DNA of 64,000 nucleotides, taken from NCBI GenBank assembly GCA_002702655.1, contig PABB01000038.1, positions 1-64,000 on the forward strand, in the 5' to 3' direction. The DNA comes from Planctomycetaceae bacterium (lineage in GTDB: Bacteria; Planctomycetota; Planctomycetia; Pirellulales; Lacipirellulaceae). This document shows positions 39,689 through 49,577 of this stretch, in pieces (position 1 is the first letter of the stretch; every line of letters starts with the position of its first letter). The translations under genes and the position numbers were made by a program. A model generated the notes under the pieces. The model was given only the letters and a program-made list of their open reading frames with translations, did no database searches and was not told where the DNA came from.

Positions 39689-41284
39689 ATGAGTCGAAAT
39701 CTCCTACTTTTCGTTTGTGCCGTTGTTGCGCTCGGCAGCCTCGGCCTCGCCGCGCAGGCGGCGGACCGCCCCAACTTCGTGATCATTTGGGGCGATGACA
39801 TCGGCCAGTCCAATGTCAGCGCCTACTCGCGCGGCGTGATGGGTTACCAAACGCCCAACATCGACAGCGTGGCCCGCGATGGCATGCTGTTTACCGACTA
39901 CTACGCCGAGCAGAGCTGCACCGCTGGCCGGGCCGCGTTCATCACCGGCCAGCACGGCATGCGGACCGGCATGACCAAGGTCGGTTTGCCGGGGGCCAAG
40001 CTCGGGCTGTCGGAGAAGGATCCCACCATTGCCGAATTGCTCAAGCCGTTGGGCTATGCAACGGCGCAGTTCGGCAAGAACCACCTGGGCGATCGCAACG
40101 AGTTCTTGCCGACCGTGCACGGGTTCGACGAGTTCTACGGCAATCTCTACCACCTCAACGCGGAAGAAGAGCCGGAGCATCCGGACTATCCCAAGAACCC
40201 CGAATTTCGCAAGAAGTACGGCCCGCGCGGCGTGCTCGAGTGCAAAGCCACCGACAGTGTGGACGACACCGTGGACCCGCGGTTCGGGAAGGTCGGTGCA
40301 CAGACCATCAACGACACCGGGCCGCTGAACCGCGAGCGGATGAAGACAATCGACGACGACGTCGCCGATCGAGCTGCTGACTACATTGCTCGCAAATCCA
40401 AGGACGACGCGCCGTTCTTCGTGTGGGTGAACTTCACCCACATGCACGCCCGGACTTATGCCAAGCCGGAGAGCGAGGGCCAGTCGGGCCAGTGGCAGAG
40501 CGTGTACCACGACGTGATGATCGACCACGACAAGAACGTTGGCACCGTGTTGGATGCCATCAAAGCCGCGGGGATCGAAGACAACACGTTCGTCATGTAC
40601 AGCACCGACAACGGGCCGCACATGAACACCTGGCCCGACGCGGGCATGACCCCCTTCCGCAACGAGAAGAATTCGAACTGGGAAGGCGCCTACCGCGTCC
40701 CCTGTCTGGTGCGTTGGCCGGGCAAGATCGAAGCGGGCAGCGTGAGCAACGAAATGATCTCGCACTTGGACTGGCTGCCGACGATTCTGGCCATGGCCGG
40801 CGATGATCAAGTGACCGACAAGTTACTCAAGGGCTACAAGGTCGGCGACGAAACGTACAAAGTCCATCTGGACGGCTTCAACATGGCGCCCTACCTGACC
40901 GGCGAAGAGGAAAAATCGCCGCGCGAGTCGTTCATCTACTGCAACGACGACCAGCAGATCACGGCACTGCGTTATGACAATTGGAAGCTGGTGTTTCTGG
41001 AGCAACGCGTCCGCGGCACGCTGCAGATTTGGGCCGAGCCGTTTGTGAGCCTCCGCTTGCCGAAGATTTACAACCTGCGGACCGATCCGTACGAGCGGGC
41101 CGACATCACGTCGAACACCTACTACGACTGGCTGTTCAGCCACGCGTTCTTGCTGGTGCCGGCGCAGGACTACGTGGGCAAGTTCCTGACGAGCTTCAAG
41201 GAGTACCCGCCGCGTCAGAAGGCGGCCAGCTTCAACCTCGACGAGGTGATGGCCAAGCTGCAAGAAGGCGGCGGATCGCACTAG
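39689..41284 (+). CDS. Exported sulfatase (formylglycine-dependent), 531 residues
   Basis: Hydrolyses sulfate esters; the class needs conversion of an active-site Cys to formylglycine. ATG 39689 begins a signal peptide (LLLFVCAVVALGSLGLAAQAA). Metal ligands DD in VIIWGDDIGQ (about 36-37), then the sulfatase signature Cys77-Thr-Ala-Gly-Arg81 (SCTAGRAAFITGQ), which has Ala where CxPxR is usual. Further motifs are GYATAQFGKNHLGD, YSTDNGPHMNTWPDAG with the second Asp-Asn metal pair, and HLDWLPTILAMAGDD. It is the first of four sulfatases in this block and is separated from the rest by a YiaW/YiaV-like pair. Confidence 0.93.
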   Translation: MSRNLLLFVCAVVALGSLGLAAQAADRPNFVIIWGDDIGQSNVSAYSRGVMGYQTPNIDSVARDGMLFTDYYAEQSCTAGRAAFITGQHGMRTGMTKVGLPGAKLGLSEKDPTIAELLKPLGYATAQFGKNHLGDRNEFLPTVHGFDEFYGNLYHLNAEEEPEHPDYPKNPEFRKKYGPRGVLECKATDSVDDTVDPRFGKVGAQTINDTGPLNRERMKTIDDDVADRAADYIARKSKDDAPFFVWVNFTHMHARTYAKPESEGQSGQWQSVYHDVMIDHDKNVGTVLDAIKAAGIEDNTFVMYSTDNGPHMNTWPDAGMTPFRNEKNSNWEGAYRVPCLVRWPGKIEAGSVSNEMISHLDWLPTILAMAGDDQVTDKLLKGYKVGDETYKVHLDGFNMAPYLTGEEEKSPRESFIYCNDDQQITALRYDNWKLVFLEQRVRGTLQIWAEPFVSLRLPKIYNLRTDPYERADITSNTYYDWLFSHAFLLVPAQDYVGKFLTSFKEYPPRQKAASFNLDEVMAKLQEGGGSH

Positions 41285-41436
41285 TAATTTTGAGCGGCGC
41301 CGAGCCGCTGGCGTTCTTGCGCCCGGCTCGGCGACCGGCGCTTGCGCTGAGTCTGCCGCAGCGCGCCGCTGCCATGCGCTGGCGGCGGCGCGATGCTCGC
41401 GGCAGCGATCCCAGGAGAACTGCACAGTCGGACGGC

Positions 41437-41506
41437 GCCACGGCTGGCTTGTCCAGCAGTGGACGCTTGGCGACCGGTTCGCACTGCTGGTCAAGCCAGC
41501 AGTGGC
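41437..41506. repeat. Palindrome, third member of the GCCACTGCTGG family
   Basis: Arms 41437-41461 and 41482-41506 pair with two mismatches (GCCACGGCTGGCTTGTCCAG...). The 20-base loop GACGCTTGGCGACCGGTTCG agrees with the loops at 13185 and 33087 at about 12 of 20 positions, mostly at its ends. It lies between the first sulfatase and the DUF3302-type gene. Confidence 0.85.
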
Positions 41507-41550
41507 ACGCAGAAACTGGCTTTACGGTTCTCCTGGACGAGAGACCGGTG

Positions 41551-41811
41551 ATGATTGATTTGGCCACCGTTTTTTCCTGGCTGGTGATGGCCGTGATCTT
41601 CGCGACGGTTGTCATGGCGATCGTGGTGCTGGGCGCCCTACCGGGCAAGATCGCCGCCCGCCGAAATCACCCCCAGGTGGACGCGGTCAACGCGGCCAGT
41701 TGGGTTGGCTTGGCGTTGGGAGGATTTGGCTGGCCGTTGGCGTTTGTGTGGGCGTTTTGGAGGTCCCCCGCGCAGCATCCGGCCTCCGCGGACGCAGGAA
41801 GCGATGCATGA
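41551..41811 (+). CDS. Small inner-membrane protein, DUF3302/YiaW-like
   Basis: 86 residues. Two hydrophobic stretches (MIDLATVFSWLVMAVIFATVVMAIVVLGALPG, about 1-32, and AASWVGLALGGFGWPLAFVWAFW, about 48-70) are joined by a basic loop KIAARRNHPQ. Size, the LPGKIAxxRxHPQxDAV signature and the position directly before an HlyD-like gene match the E. coli YiaW-YiaV pair. Function is unknown; the pair is presumed to form an inner-membrane/periplasmic export or envelope unit. Confidence 0.85.
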   Translation: MIDLATVFSWLVMAVIFATVVMAIVVLGALPGKIAARRNHPQVDAVNAASWVGLALGGFGWPLAFVWAFWRSPAQHPASADAGSDA

Positions 41812-41889
41812 CATCCCTTTCACGCCGGTAAAAGCGGCCGCCGCCCGTTGCGGGCCACTCTCTCGCCAGCCATTTGCGAAGCCGTCGAC

Positions 41890-43014
41890 GTGATTGCTCT
41901 GTTTATCATCCTGTACGTCTTTGCCATTTGGCTGGTCTTTGCCAAGTGGAGAATCAAGCCGACGCCGACCAGCATCGCCGCGGCCACGGTCGTCGGCGTC
42001 CTGGCCGTGGGGGCCATTCTCGTGCTCTGGCGGTTCTCGGCGCCCATGTCGGGCAACCTGGTTGTGACCCGGTACACGATCCAGATCGTGCCGCAGGTCA
42101 AAGGTCCGATCACCAAGATCCACGCCGAGCCCAATGTCCCGCTGACCAAGGGCCAGGACATGCTGTTTGAGATTCAGACGGACGCGTACCAATATGCCGT
42201 CGACGGCCTGACCGCGTCGCTCCGCGCGGCCGAGAAGCAGCGCGAGCAGTTGCAGGCCGGCATCACGGTCGCCGAGGCGACGATTGTCGAGGCTGAGGCC
42301 AATCTCGAAGCCGCGTCAGCCGATCTCGCGATGGCCCAGGAGGCCGAGCAGCTCACCCCGGGCGCGGTCAGCCAACTGCAACTGACCAAGCAAACGCAGA
42401 CCAAGGCCGCGGCCGAGGCGGCGCTGACCCGGTCGCGGGCCGCCAAGGACCAAGCGACGGCTCAGCTCGAGGCGGCCGAGAGCACGATCGAAAGCCTGCA
42501 GGCCAACCTGGCCGCGGCGCAGTTCGACCTGCGTCAATGCCAGGTCTACGCGCCCGCCGACGGCTTCGTGACCAACTGGCAGGTGCGCGAAGGCACGATG
42601 GCCGTTCCGCTGCCGTTGGCGCCGCTGGGAACGTTTGTCGACACGTCGCGGGTCAGCGTGGTGGCGACGTTCAGTCAAAACCTGATAGCGAACGTCCAGC
42701 CGGGCGACAAGGTCGAGCTAGCTCTGAAGAACCGGCCCGGCGAGGTCCACACGGGAACCGTCGCGGCGATTATCCCGGCCTCGGGCGAGGGCCAGTTTCT
42801 GACGTCCGGTCAAATCGCCAAGTCCGCGGACCTGGCGCCCTCGGGGAAGTTCGCCGTGAAGTTTGACATCGACGATGAGCAACTCGCCCAGGAGTTGCCG
42901 ATGGGCGCCACGGGCACGGTGGCGATTTACACCCACAGCGGCTCGGCGTTTCACGTCATCAGCCGCGTGACTGTGCGCATGAAGGCGTGGCTGTACTACT
43001 TGATACCTACGTAG
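41890..43014 (+). CDS. HlyD/EmrA-type membrane fusion protein, YiaV-like
   Basis: 374 residues from GTG 41890 (a TTG at 41848 is the alternative). Two N-terminal hydrophobic segments (IALFIILYVFAIWLVFAKW and IAAATVVGVLAVGAILVLW) are followed by a biotinyl-lipoyl-like hairpin IVPQVKGPITKIHAEPNVPLTKGQDMLFEI, a coiled coil of about 130 residues (alternating EAANLEAAS and AAEAALTRSRAA patterns), and the second lipoyl half QCQVYAPADGFVTNWQVREG. It resembles YiaV and sits 78 bp after the YiaW-like gene, as in E. coli. It probably bridges inner membrane and periplasm; no ABC or MFS transporter is adjacent. Confidence 0.87.
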   Translation: MIALFIILYVFAIWLVFAKWRIKPTPTSIAAATVVGVLAVGAILVLWRFSAPMSGNLVVTRYTIQIVPQVKGPITKIHAEPNVPLTKGQDMLFEIQTDAYQYAVDGLTASLRAAEKQREQLQAGITVAEATIVEAEANLEAASADLAMAQEAEQLTPGAVSQLQLTKQTQTKAAAEAALTRSRAAKDQATAQLEAAESTIESLQANLAAAQFDLRQCQVYAPADGFVTNWQVREGTMAVPLPLAPLGTFVDTSRVSVVATFSQNLIANVQPGDKVELALKNRPGEVHTGTVAAIIPASGEGQFLTSGQIAKSADLAPSGKFAVKFDIDDEQLAQELPMGATGTVAIYTHSGSAFHVISRVTVRMKAWLYYLIPT

Positions 43015-43194
43015 AGATGTTGCCCACGACGGCGTTGACTTCCAGTGGCGCGCTGCGGAACCCAGCGCGGATGTCCGAGCAGCTCCAACGAGCTATTAGC
43101 CAACATGGCAGCTATCGCCAAGCTCAAACTTATCGGGTTCATATCTCGCATCGAGGCGCCAAGAACGGCGGCGAAACCAACAACGGGGATTGCC

Positions 43195-45564
43195 ATGAGA
43201 AGCGCAGGTCAGTGTTGCCCATCGCTAGCGATCGGAACCGGCATCGTGGTCTTGGGGTTTATCGGCATGCTCAACGCTCCTGCCGCGGCCGACGAAATGC
43301 TCCCTCGCCCCGAAGAGCCGTTTCAGGGGAAGATTGGACTGACGTACAAGGACTCCGAGGCGGTCAAACCTCAGCTGACGATCCCTAGCAACCTGGGGCT
43401 CAATGACCCGCCCAATATCCTGTTGGTGCTGATCGACGATTGCGGCTACGGGCAAATGAGCACGTTCGGCGGCGGCATCCCGACGCCCACCATGGACCGG
43501 GTGGCCGACAACGGTCTGCGCTTCACGCGGTTCCACACGACGGCGCTCTGCTCGCCCACGCGGGCGGCGTTGCTGACCGGGCGGAATCATCACTCGGTGG
43601 CCAGCGGCGTGATCGGCGAGGCGGGGACCGGCTTCCCCGGCTACTCCGGCATCATCCCCGCCAGCGCGGGCACGTTTGCCGAAATCTTACGCGAGTACGG
43701 GTACAGCAATGCGTGGTTTGGCAAGAACCACAACGTCCCCGATTGGGAAACCAGTCTTGTCGGCCCGTTCGACCGCTGGGCCGGCGGGTTGGGCTTCGAC
43801 TATTTCTACGGTTTCGTGGGCGGCGACACCGACCAGTTCCATCCTGCCTTGGTGGAAGGCAAAAAGCGCATCGAGCCGCCCGAGACGAACGAGGACGGCT
43901 CGCCGTACCACTTCACGACCGACATCGCCGACAAAGCCATCCGCATGATGCGCGCGAGCAAAGCCGTCGCGCCGCAGCGGCCGTTTTTTGTGTATTTCTC
44001 CACCGGCGCCACGCACGCGCCGCACCAGGTGCCGAAGGAGTGGATCGACAAATTTAAGGGCCAGTTCGACGGCGGCTGGGACAAGTACCGCGAAGAAACG
44101 TTCGCTCGCCAGCAGAAGATGGGCATCATCCCCCAGGACGCCAAGCTGACGAAGCGTCCCGATTCGCTGCCGGCGTGGGACTCGCTCCCCGAAAACCAGC
44201 GCAAAGTCTACGCCCGCATGATGGAAGTGTTTGCCGGGTTCACGGCTCACACGGACCACGAAGTTGGCCGGTTGATCGACGCGATTGACGAGATGGGCGA
44301 GCTGGACAATACGGTGATCATCTACATGGCGGGCGACAACGGCTCCAGCGCCGAGGGCGGCTTGGAAGGCCTGCTCAACGAAATGACGTTCTTCAACGGC
44401 ATTGCCGAACCATTGGACAAAAAGCTGGCGGCCATCAATACGCTGGGCAGCGACAAGCACTACAACCACTTCCCCGCGGCCTGGGCGCACGCCATGGACA
44501 CGCCGTATCAGTGGACCAAGCAAATCGCCAGTCACTTTGGCGGCACGCGCAACGGCTTGGCCATTTCTTGGCCGAAGGGCATCAAGGCCCGCGGCGAGAC
44601 CCGCGACCAATTCCACCACGTGATCGACATCGCTCCGACGCTGCTGGAGATCGCCGGCGTCGAGGCCCCCGCCGAACTCAACGGCATTGCGCAAAAGCCG
44701 ATTGAAGGCGTCAGCATGGTCTACACATTCGACGACGCCGACGCCGCGGACCGTCGGACCACGCAGTACTTCGAGATGCTCGGCAATCAGGGCATCTACC
44801 ACGACGGCTGGATGGCCAGCGCCATTCGCGGCGTGCCGTGGCTCAGCGAGAACGAGCCGATGGACCTATTGAACATGCCGTGGGAACTCTACAACGTGGA
44901 GGAGGATTTCTCGCAAGCCAACGACCTGGCAAAAGAGCACCCCGAGAAGCTTCAGGAGATGGTGAAGCTGTTCTTCGCCGAGGCGGCCAGGTACAACGTG
45001 CTGCCGCTGGACGATCGGAAGACCGAACGGCTGAACGTGGAGAACCGGCCCAGCCTGACTGAGGGACGCAACAAGTTCATCTATCCCAACTTGCTGCGGT
45101 TGCCGGAAGGCGCCTCGCCCGATCTGAAGCACAAGAGCCACACCATCACGGCCGCCGTCGAAATCCCCGAGGCCGGGGCCGAAGGCATGCTGCTGACCCA
45201 GGGCGGCCGCTTTGCCGGCTACGGACTGATGGTCAAGGACGGCAAACTCGTCTACCACTACAACTTGGTGGGCGTCGAGCGATTCACGATCGAGTCCGAC
45301 AAGCGCCTGCCGGCGGGCAAGGTGACGCTCAAAGCGGTGTACAAGACCGACGCCGACAAACCCTACGCCGGCGCCGACGTGACGCTGTTCGCCAACGATC
45401 AGCAGATCGGCAAGGGCCGCGTGGCGAAGAGCATTCCCAATCGCGTGACGCTCGACGAAACGCTGGACGTTGGTTTCGACACCGGCACGCCGGTGATGGA
45501 GGGCTACGACATGCCGTTCGACTTCACGGGTAAGCTCAACGCGGCGACCATTGAGTTGAACTGA
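43195..45564 (+). CDS. Large exported arylsulfatase, 789 residues
   Basis: The ATG at 43195 opens a signal peptide (LAIGTGIVVLGFIGMLNAPAAA). DD ligands in LLVLIDDCGYGQMSTFGG (about 81-82) and the canonical site Cys119-Ser-Pro-Thr-Arg123 with AALLTGRNHH follow. IIYMAGDNGSSAEGGLEGLLNE (Asp-Asn pair) and VTxHFGGTRNG are present. The last 150 residues form a LamG-like beta-sandwich (SHTITAAVEIPEAGAEGMLL) that may bind carbohydrate or the enzyme itself. Length and architecture resemble the AtsA/AtsD type of about 790 residues (from memory). A similar enzyme of 777 residues lies at 47244. Confidence 0.94.
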   Translation: MRSAGQCCPSLAIGTGIVVLGFIGMLNAPAAADEMLPRPEEPFQGKIGLTYKDSEAVKPQLTIPSNLGLNDPPNILLVLIDDCGYGQMSTFGGGIPTPTMDRVADNGLRFTRFHTTALCSPTRAALLTGRNHHSVASGVIGEAGTGFPGYSGIIPASAGTFAEILREYGYSNAWFGKNHNVPDWETSLVGPFDRWAGGLGFDYFYGFVGGDTDQFHPALVEGKKRIEPPETNEDGSPYHFTTDIADKAIRMMRASKAVAPQRPFFVYFSTGATHAPHQVPKEWIDKFKGQFDGGWDKYREETFARQQKMGIIPQDAKLTKRPDSLPAWDSLPENQRKVYARMMEVFAGFTAHTDHEVGRLIDAIDEMGELDNTVIIYMAGDNGSSAEGGLEGLLNEMTFFNGIAEPLDKKLAAINTLGSDKHYNHFPAAWAHAMDTPYQWTKQIASHFGGTRNGLAISWPKGIKARGETRDQFHHVIDIAPTLLEIAGVEAPAELNGIAQKPIEGVSMVYTFDDADAADRRTTQYFEMLGNQGIYHDGWMASAIRGVPWLSENEPMDLLNMPWELYNVEEDFSQANDLAKEHPEKLQEMVKLFFAEAARYNVLPLDDRKTERLNVENRPSLTEGRNKFIYPNLLRLPEGASPDLKHKSHTITAAVEIPEAGAEGMLLTQGGRFAGYGLMVKDGKLVYHYNLVGVERFTIESDKRLPAGKVTLKAVYKTDADKPYAGADVTLFANDQQIGKGRVAKSIPNRVTLDETLDVGFDTGTPVMEGYDMPFDFTGKLNAATIELN

Positions 45565-45623
45565 ACGCGACTCGCAAAGCGGAGCGAGCTGCGCCTTCGT
45601 TTGTATTTTGCATCGGGAAGAAT

Positions 45624-47225
45624 ATGCGTTTGAACTTCGCACTTGCAGCGGCCGCTGCGATGATTGCGCTTGCCGGCAGCGCAGCGCATTGCAGCGCTGC
45701 GCCCGCGGGCGCGGAGGCGTTCGATCGCTCCGTGGCGAGCGCGGACAATTTCGAACCGGCGATTCCTCACCCCGAGCAAGATGCGGCTGTCAAAGCGAAG
45801 TTGGCGCAGCTGCGGGACAAAGTCGGCCGGCGCCCCAACATCGTGTGGCTGGTGGTCGACGACATGGGCTACGGCGACCCGGGTTGCTATGGCGGCGGGG
45901 CGGTCATCGGGGCCGCCACGCCGCACATCGATCAGCTCGCCGCGGGGGGCTTGAAGCTCACGTCGTGCTACGCCCAACAGACCTGCACGCCCACGCGGTC
46001 GGCCATCCTGACGGGGAGGCTGCCGATGCGAACCGGGCTGACGCGTCCCATTCTCGCGGGGGACAAGATCACCAAGAACCCATGGGCTGACGAAGTTTCG
46101 CTGGCCAGGCTGCTCAGCGATGCCGGCTACTCGACGCTGCTGTGCGGCAAGTGGCACGTTGGCGAAGAAGAAGGGATGCGCCCCCACGACGTAGGCTTCG
46201 ACGAGTTCTACGGGTACTACCCGGCTCAAAAGGAAATCTCGCAACGCGTCGACGAGCGGCGCTACCCGGGATTGGTGCGCGATCCGCGGCGCCTGGCGGC
46301 GTTCGAGGGCGCCGGGCCGGAAGATCATCTCACTCACGGTTTTAAGGGCGGGCGTACGGAGCGACTCGCGCAGATTCGGTCCATTCAGGACATGGGTCGC
46401 GCCGATGCCGTGCTGACCGAGTTCACCGTGGAGAAAATCAAACAACTCGCCGCCGGGGACAAACCGTTCTTCCTGGAGCACTGCTTCATGAAGGTCCACT
46501 GCGACAACTTTCGCAATCCGGACCTCGCCTCGCTCAGCGAGAGCAAGTACCCCTACAAAGAAGCGGTGTCCGAAGTGGACATGCATGTCGGCGCCATCGT
46601 CGACGCGCTGGATCAAGCGGGCGTCCTGGAAAACACGCTGATCTTCTTCACCTCTGACAACGGCCCGCAAATGGACGCCTGGCCGGACGCCGGGTACACT
46701 CCGTTCCGCGGCGCCAAGGGCACCACGTTCGAAGGCGGCGTGCGCGTGCCGGGGATCGCCTCCTGGAAAGGCATGATCCAACCAGGCCGCGTCAGCAACG
46801 ACGTTTTCGACCTGATGGACCTGTTCGGCACGGCGCTCACCCTTGCCGGGGCGTCAACCGACGCGCTGCCGGCCGATCGGTACTACGACTTCGTCGATCA
46901 AACCTCGTTCTTGCTGCACGACCAGGGGCGATCGAACCGGGAGGCCGCGTATTTCTGGTGGGGCTCCGAACTGATGGCCTGCCGGATGCACGAGTACAAA
47001 ATACACGTGAAGGTCGTGCTGTCGCAGGCGCCGCACATGCACATCGACCTGTCGGTGGTCAATGATGTCGGGCTCGCCCCCTGGTTCTTCAATCTGCACG
47101 TGGACCCGAAAGAAGAAATGACCGTCGGCCACCGCCTGGATCCTTGGATGGCCACAGTCATCGGCAAGCTGAAGGCCCACGCGGCGACGTTCAAAACCTA
47201 TCCGCCCAAACAAATCGGTCTCTAG
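45624..47225 (+). CDS. Exported sulfatase, 533 residues
   Basis: A formylglycine-type sulfatase with a signal peptide (FALAAAAAMIALAGSAAHCSA). The substrate-side N-terminal segment is followed by NIVWLVVDDMGYGDPGCYG (DD at 79-80), Cys121-Thr-Pro-Thr-Arg125 with SAILTGRLPMRTGL, YSTLLCGKWHVG, FFTSDNGPQMDAWPDAGYTPF and GVRVPGIASWKG. It lacks the C-terminal LamG-like domain of its larger neighbours. It lies 59 bp after the 789-residue sulfatase and 18 bp before the 777-residue one, so it is in an operon. The substrate cannot be read from the sequence. Confidence 0.94.
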   Translation: MRLNFALAAAAAMIALAGSAAHCSAAPAGAEAFDRSVASADNFEPAIPHPEQDAAVKAKLAQLRDKVGRRPNIVWLVVDDMGYGDPGCYGGGAVIGAATPHIDQLAAGGLKLTSCYAQQTCTPTRSAILTGRLPMRTGLTRPILAGDKITKNPWADEVSLARLLSDAGYSTLLCGKWHVGEEEGMRPHDVGFDEFYGYYPAQKEISQRVDERRYPGLVRDPRRLAAFEGAGPEDHLTHGFKGGRTERLAQIRSIQDMGRADAVLTEFTVEKIKQLAAGDKPFFLEHCFMKVHCDNFRNPDLASLSESKYPYKEAVSEVDMHVGAIVDALDQAGVLENTLIFFTSDNGPQMDAWPDAGYTPFRGAKGTTFEGGVRVPGIASWKGMIQPGRVSNDVFDLMDLFGTALTLAGASTDALPADRYYDFVDQTSFLLHDQGRSNREAAYFWWGSELMACRMHEYKIHVKVVLSQAPHMHIDLSVVNDVGLAPWFFNLHVDPKEEMTVGHRLDPWMATVIGKLKAHAATFKTYPPKQIGL

Positions 47226-47243
47226 ACGCAAAGGGCTCCCAGC

Positions 47244-49577
47244 ATGACTCGCTCGCGAACGACACTGCTTGTGTTGACGATCGTCACGACGGCAGCGCAT
47301 CTGGCCTGTGCCCAGGAGCAACTGCCGCAACCCGATCCGCAGTTTGGCGGCACGGTTGGTCGCACGATCGCGGACTCGAAACCCGACTTCCCCAAGCCAG
47401 TCGAAGCGCCCGCCGGCGCGCCTAACGTGCTGATCATCCTGCTGGATGACGTGGGCTTCGGCATGTGCAGCACGTTTGGCGGGCCGGTGCCGACGCCCAA
47501 TATGGACAAGCTGGCGGCCGGCGGCTTGTCGTTCACGCGGTTTCATACGACCGCCTTGTGCAGCCCCACGCGGGCCGCGCTGCTAGCCGGGCGCAACCAT
47601 CACAGCGTCGGCACGGGCGTGATTATCGAAATGGGCACCGGCTACCCCGGGTACACCGGGATCATTCCCCGCAGCACGGCCCTCGTGTCCGAGGTGCTCA
47701 GGGACAACGGCTATGCGACCAGCATGTTCGGCAAGTGGCACAACACGCCCGAGCCGGACATCAGCCCGGCCGGCCCGTTCGACCGCTGGCCGACGGGGTT
47801 GGGGTTCGATTACTTCTACGGCTTCAACCAGGGCGAGACGCACCAGTACTACCCGACGCTGTATCGCAACACGGTCCCCGTGCCGCAGCCGAAGTCGCCG
47901 GAGGAGGGCTACCACTTCACGGCGGACATGACCGACGAGGCAATCGCGTGGATCAGCAACACGCGGGCCGCGGCGCCGCACAAGCCGTGGTTCTGCTACT
48001 TCAGCACGGGCGCCGTGCACGCCCCGCATCATGCGCCGCCCGAGTGGAGCGAGAAGTACAAAGGCCAGTTCGACCACGGCTGGGACAAGCAGCGCGAGCT
48101 GACGCACGCCAAGCAACTGGAAATGGGCGTCATCCCGCCGGGGACCAAGCTGACGCCCCGCCCCGAGAGCCTGCCCTCGTGGGAGAGCCGCTCGGCCGAC
48201 GAAAAGCGAGTTTACTGCCGGCTGATGGAGAACTACGCCGGGTTCATGGCGCACACGGACCACCATGTGGGACGGTTGATTGACAGCCTGGAGGCGAGCG
48301 GGGAACTCGACAACACGCTCATCTTCTACATCGTCGGCGACAACGGCGCGTCGGCCGAAGGCGGGCTGGAGGGCACGTTCAGCGAGCTCGCCAGCTTGTT
48401 GGGAATTCAATTGGGCCTGGAGAGTACGATCAACCGCCTCGACGAGATCGGCGGTCCCGAGAGCGAGCCGCACGTCCCGGTGGGCTGGGCGTGGGCGATG
48501 GACGCGCCGTTTCAGTGGACCAAGCAGGTCGCCAGTCACTTTGGCGGCACCCGCAACCCGCTGATCGTCCACTGGCCCAAGGGCATCAAGTCCAAGGGCG
48601 AGCGGCGCACTCAATTCCACCACGTGATCGACGTCGTGCCGACGATTCTCGACGCCTGCCACATCCCCGCGCCCGAAACGGTGAACGGCATCCGCCAAAA
48701 ACCGATCGAGGGCGTCAGCATGCTGTACGCCATGGACGACAAGGATGCCCCGGGGACGCGGACGACGCAGTACTTCGAAATGTTGACCAACCGGGCGATT
48801 TACCATGACGGCTGGGTCGCCTGCAGCGTCGGTCCGCCGCCGTGGGAAATGGGCGGGCGGACGCTCGAACGGCTCAACAGCGCCCCCTGGGAGCTGTATG
48901 ACGTCGAGAACGATTTCAGCCAAGCTAACGACTTGGCCGCGTCTCGACCGGACAAGCTAAAAGAGTTGCAGGCGACCTTCGAGGAGGAAGCCGAGAAGTA
49001 CGACGTGTACCCGCTCGACCCGCGCATGACCGAGCGGATGGACCCCAAGCTGCGGGTCGCCGGCGACCCGCCGACCTCGTGGACGTACCACGGCAACGAC
49101 GTGTGGCTCCCCGAGCCGATTGGCCCGCAGTTGTTCCCGCGCGGGTTCACGCTGACTGCGGCGATTGACGTTCCGCAGGACGGCGCCGAGGGCGTGGTCA
49201 CGTGCGCCGGCGCCTTCTCCGCCGGGTGGACGCTGTACGTGATGGATGGCAAGCCGCACTTCCGCTACCAATGCTTCGAGATTGCCGACGTGGAGATCGC
49301 TGGCGACGTCGCCATTCCCAAGGGTCAGCAGGTGCAACTCAAAGCGGAGTTCACGCCCGATGGTTCGCCTGAAGGAGGCGGCGAGATGAAGTTGTTCGTC
49401 GATGGCAAGGCGGCCGGCAAGGGCCAACTTTCTCGCAGCCTGCCTCGTCATGGGTTAGAACCGTTTGAAGTCGGCCGCGACTCGATCACGCCGATTGCTC
49501 CGGCGTACCGGGATCAGGGCGAGTTCGAGTTTACTGGCAAAATCAACGAAGTTGCGTTCGAATTGAAGAAACCATGA
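47244..49577 (+). CDS. Large exported arylsulfatase, 777 residues
   Basis: Closely related in layout to the 789-residue enzyme: signal peptide (LLVLTIVTTAAHLACA), LIILLDDVGFGMCSTFGG with DD at 68-69, Cys106-Ser-Pro-Thr-Arg110 followed by AALLAGRNHHSVGTG, FYIVGDNGASAEGGLEGTFSE, and VASHFGGTRNPLIVHWPKG. The C-terminal 160 residues again form a LamG-like sandwich (GFTLTAAIDVPQDGAEG). The stop overlaps the next start as ATGA, coupling it to the HAD hydrolase. Two paralogues 1.7 kb apart suggest a local duplication followed by divergence. Confidence 0.94.
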   Translation: MTRSRTTLLVLTIVTTAAHLACAQEQLPQPDPQFGGTVGRTIADSKPDFPKPVEAPAGAPNVLIILLDDVGFGMCSTFGGPVPTPNMDKLAAGGLSFTRFHTTALCSPTRAALLAGRNHHSVGTGVIIEMGTGYPGYTGIIPRSTALVSEVLRDNGYATSMFGKWHNTPEPDISPAGPFDRWPTGLGFDYFYGFNQGETHQYYPTLYRNTVPVPQPKSPEEGYHFTADMTDEAIAWISNTRAAAPHKPWFCYFSTGAVHAPHHAPPEWSEKYKGQFDHGWDKQRELTHAKQLEMGVIPPGTKLTPRPESLPSWESRSADEKRVYCRLMENYAGFMAHTDHHVGRLIDSLEASGELDNTLIFYIVGDNGASAEGGLEGTFSELASLLGIQLGLESTINRLDEIGGPESEPHVPVGWAWAMDAPFQWTKQVASHFGGTRNPLIVHWPKGIKSKGERRTQFHHVIDVVPTILDACHIPAPETVNGIRQKPIEGVSMLYAMDDKDAPGTRTTQYFEMLTNRAIYHDGWVACSVGPPPWEMGGRTLERLNSAPWELYDVENDFSQANDLAASRPDKLKELQATFEEEAEKYDVYPLDPRMTERMDPKLRVAGDPPTSWTYHGNDVWLPEPIGPQLFPRGFTLTAAIDVPQDGAEGVVTCAGAFSAGWTLYVMDGKPHFRYQCFEIADVEIAGDVAIPKGQQVQLKAEFTPDGSPEGGGEMKLFVDGKAAGKGQLSRSLPRHGLEPFEVGRDSITPIAPAYRDQGEFEFTGKINEVAFELKKP

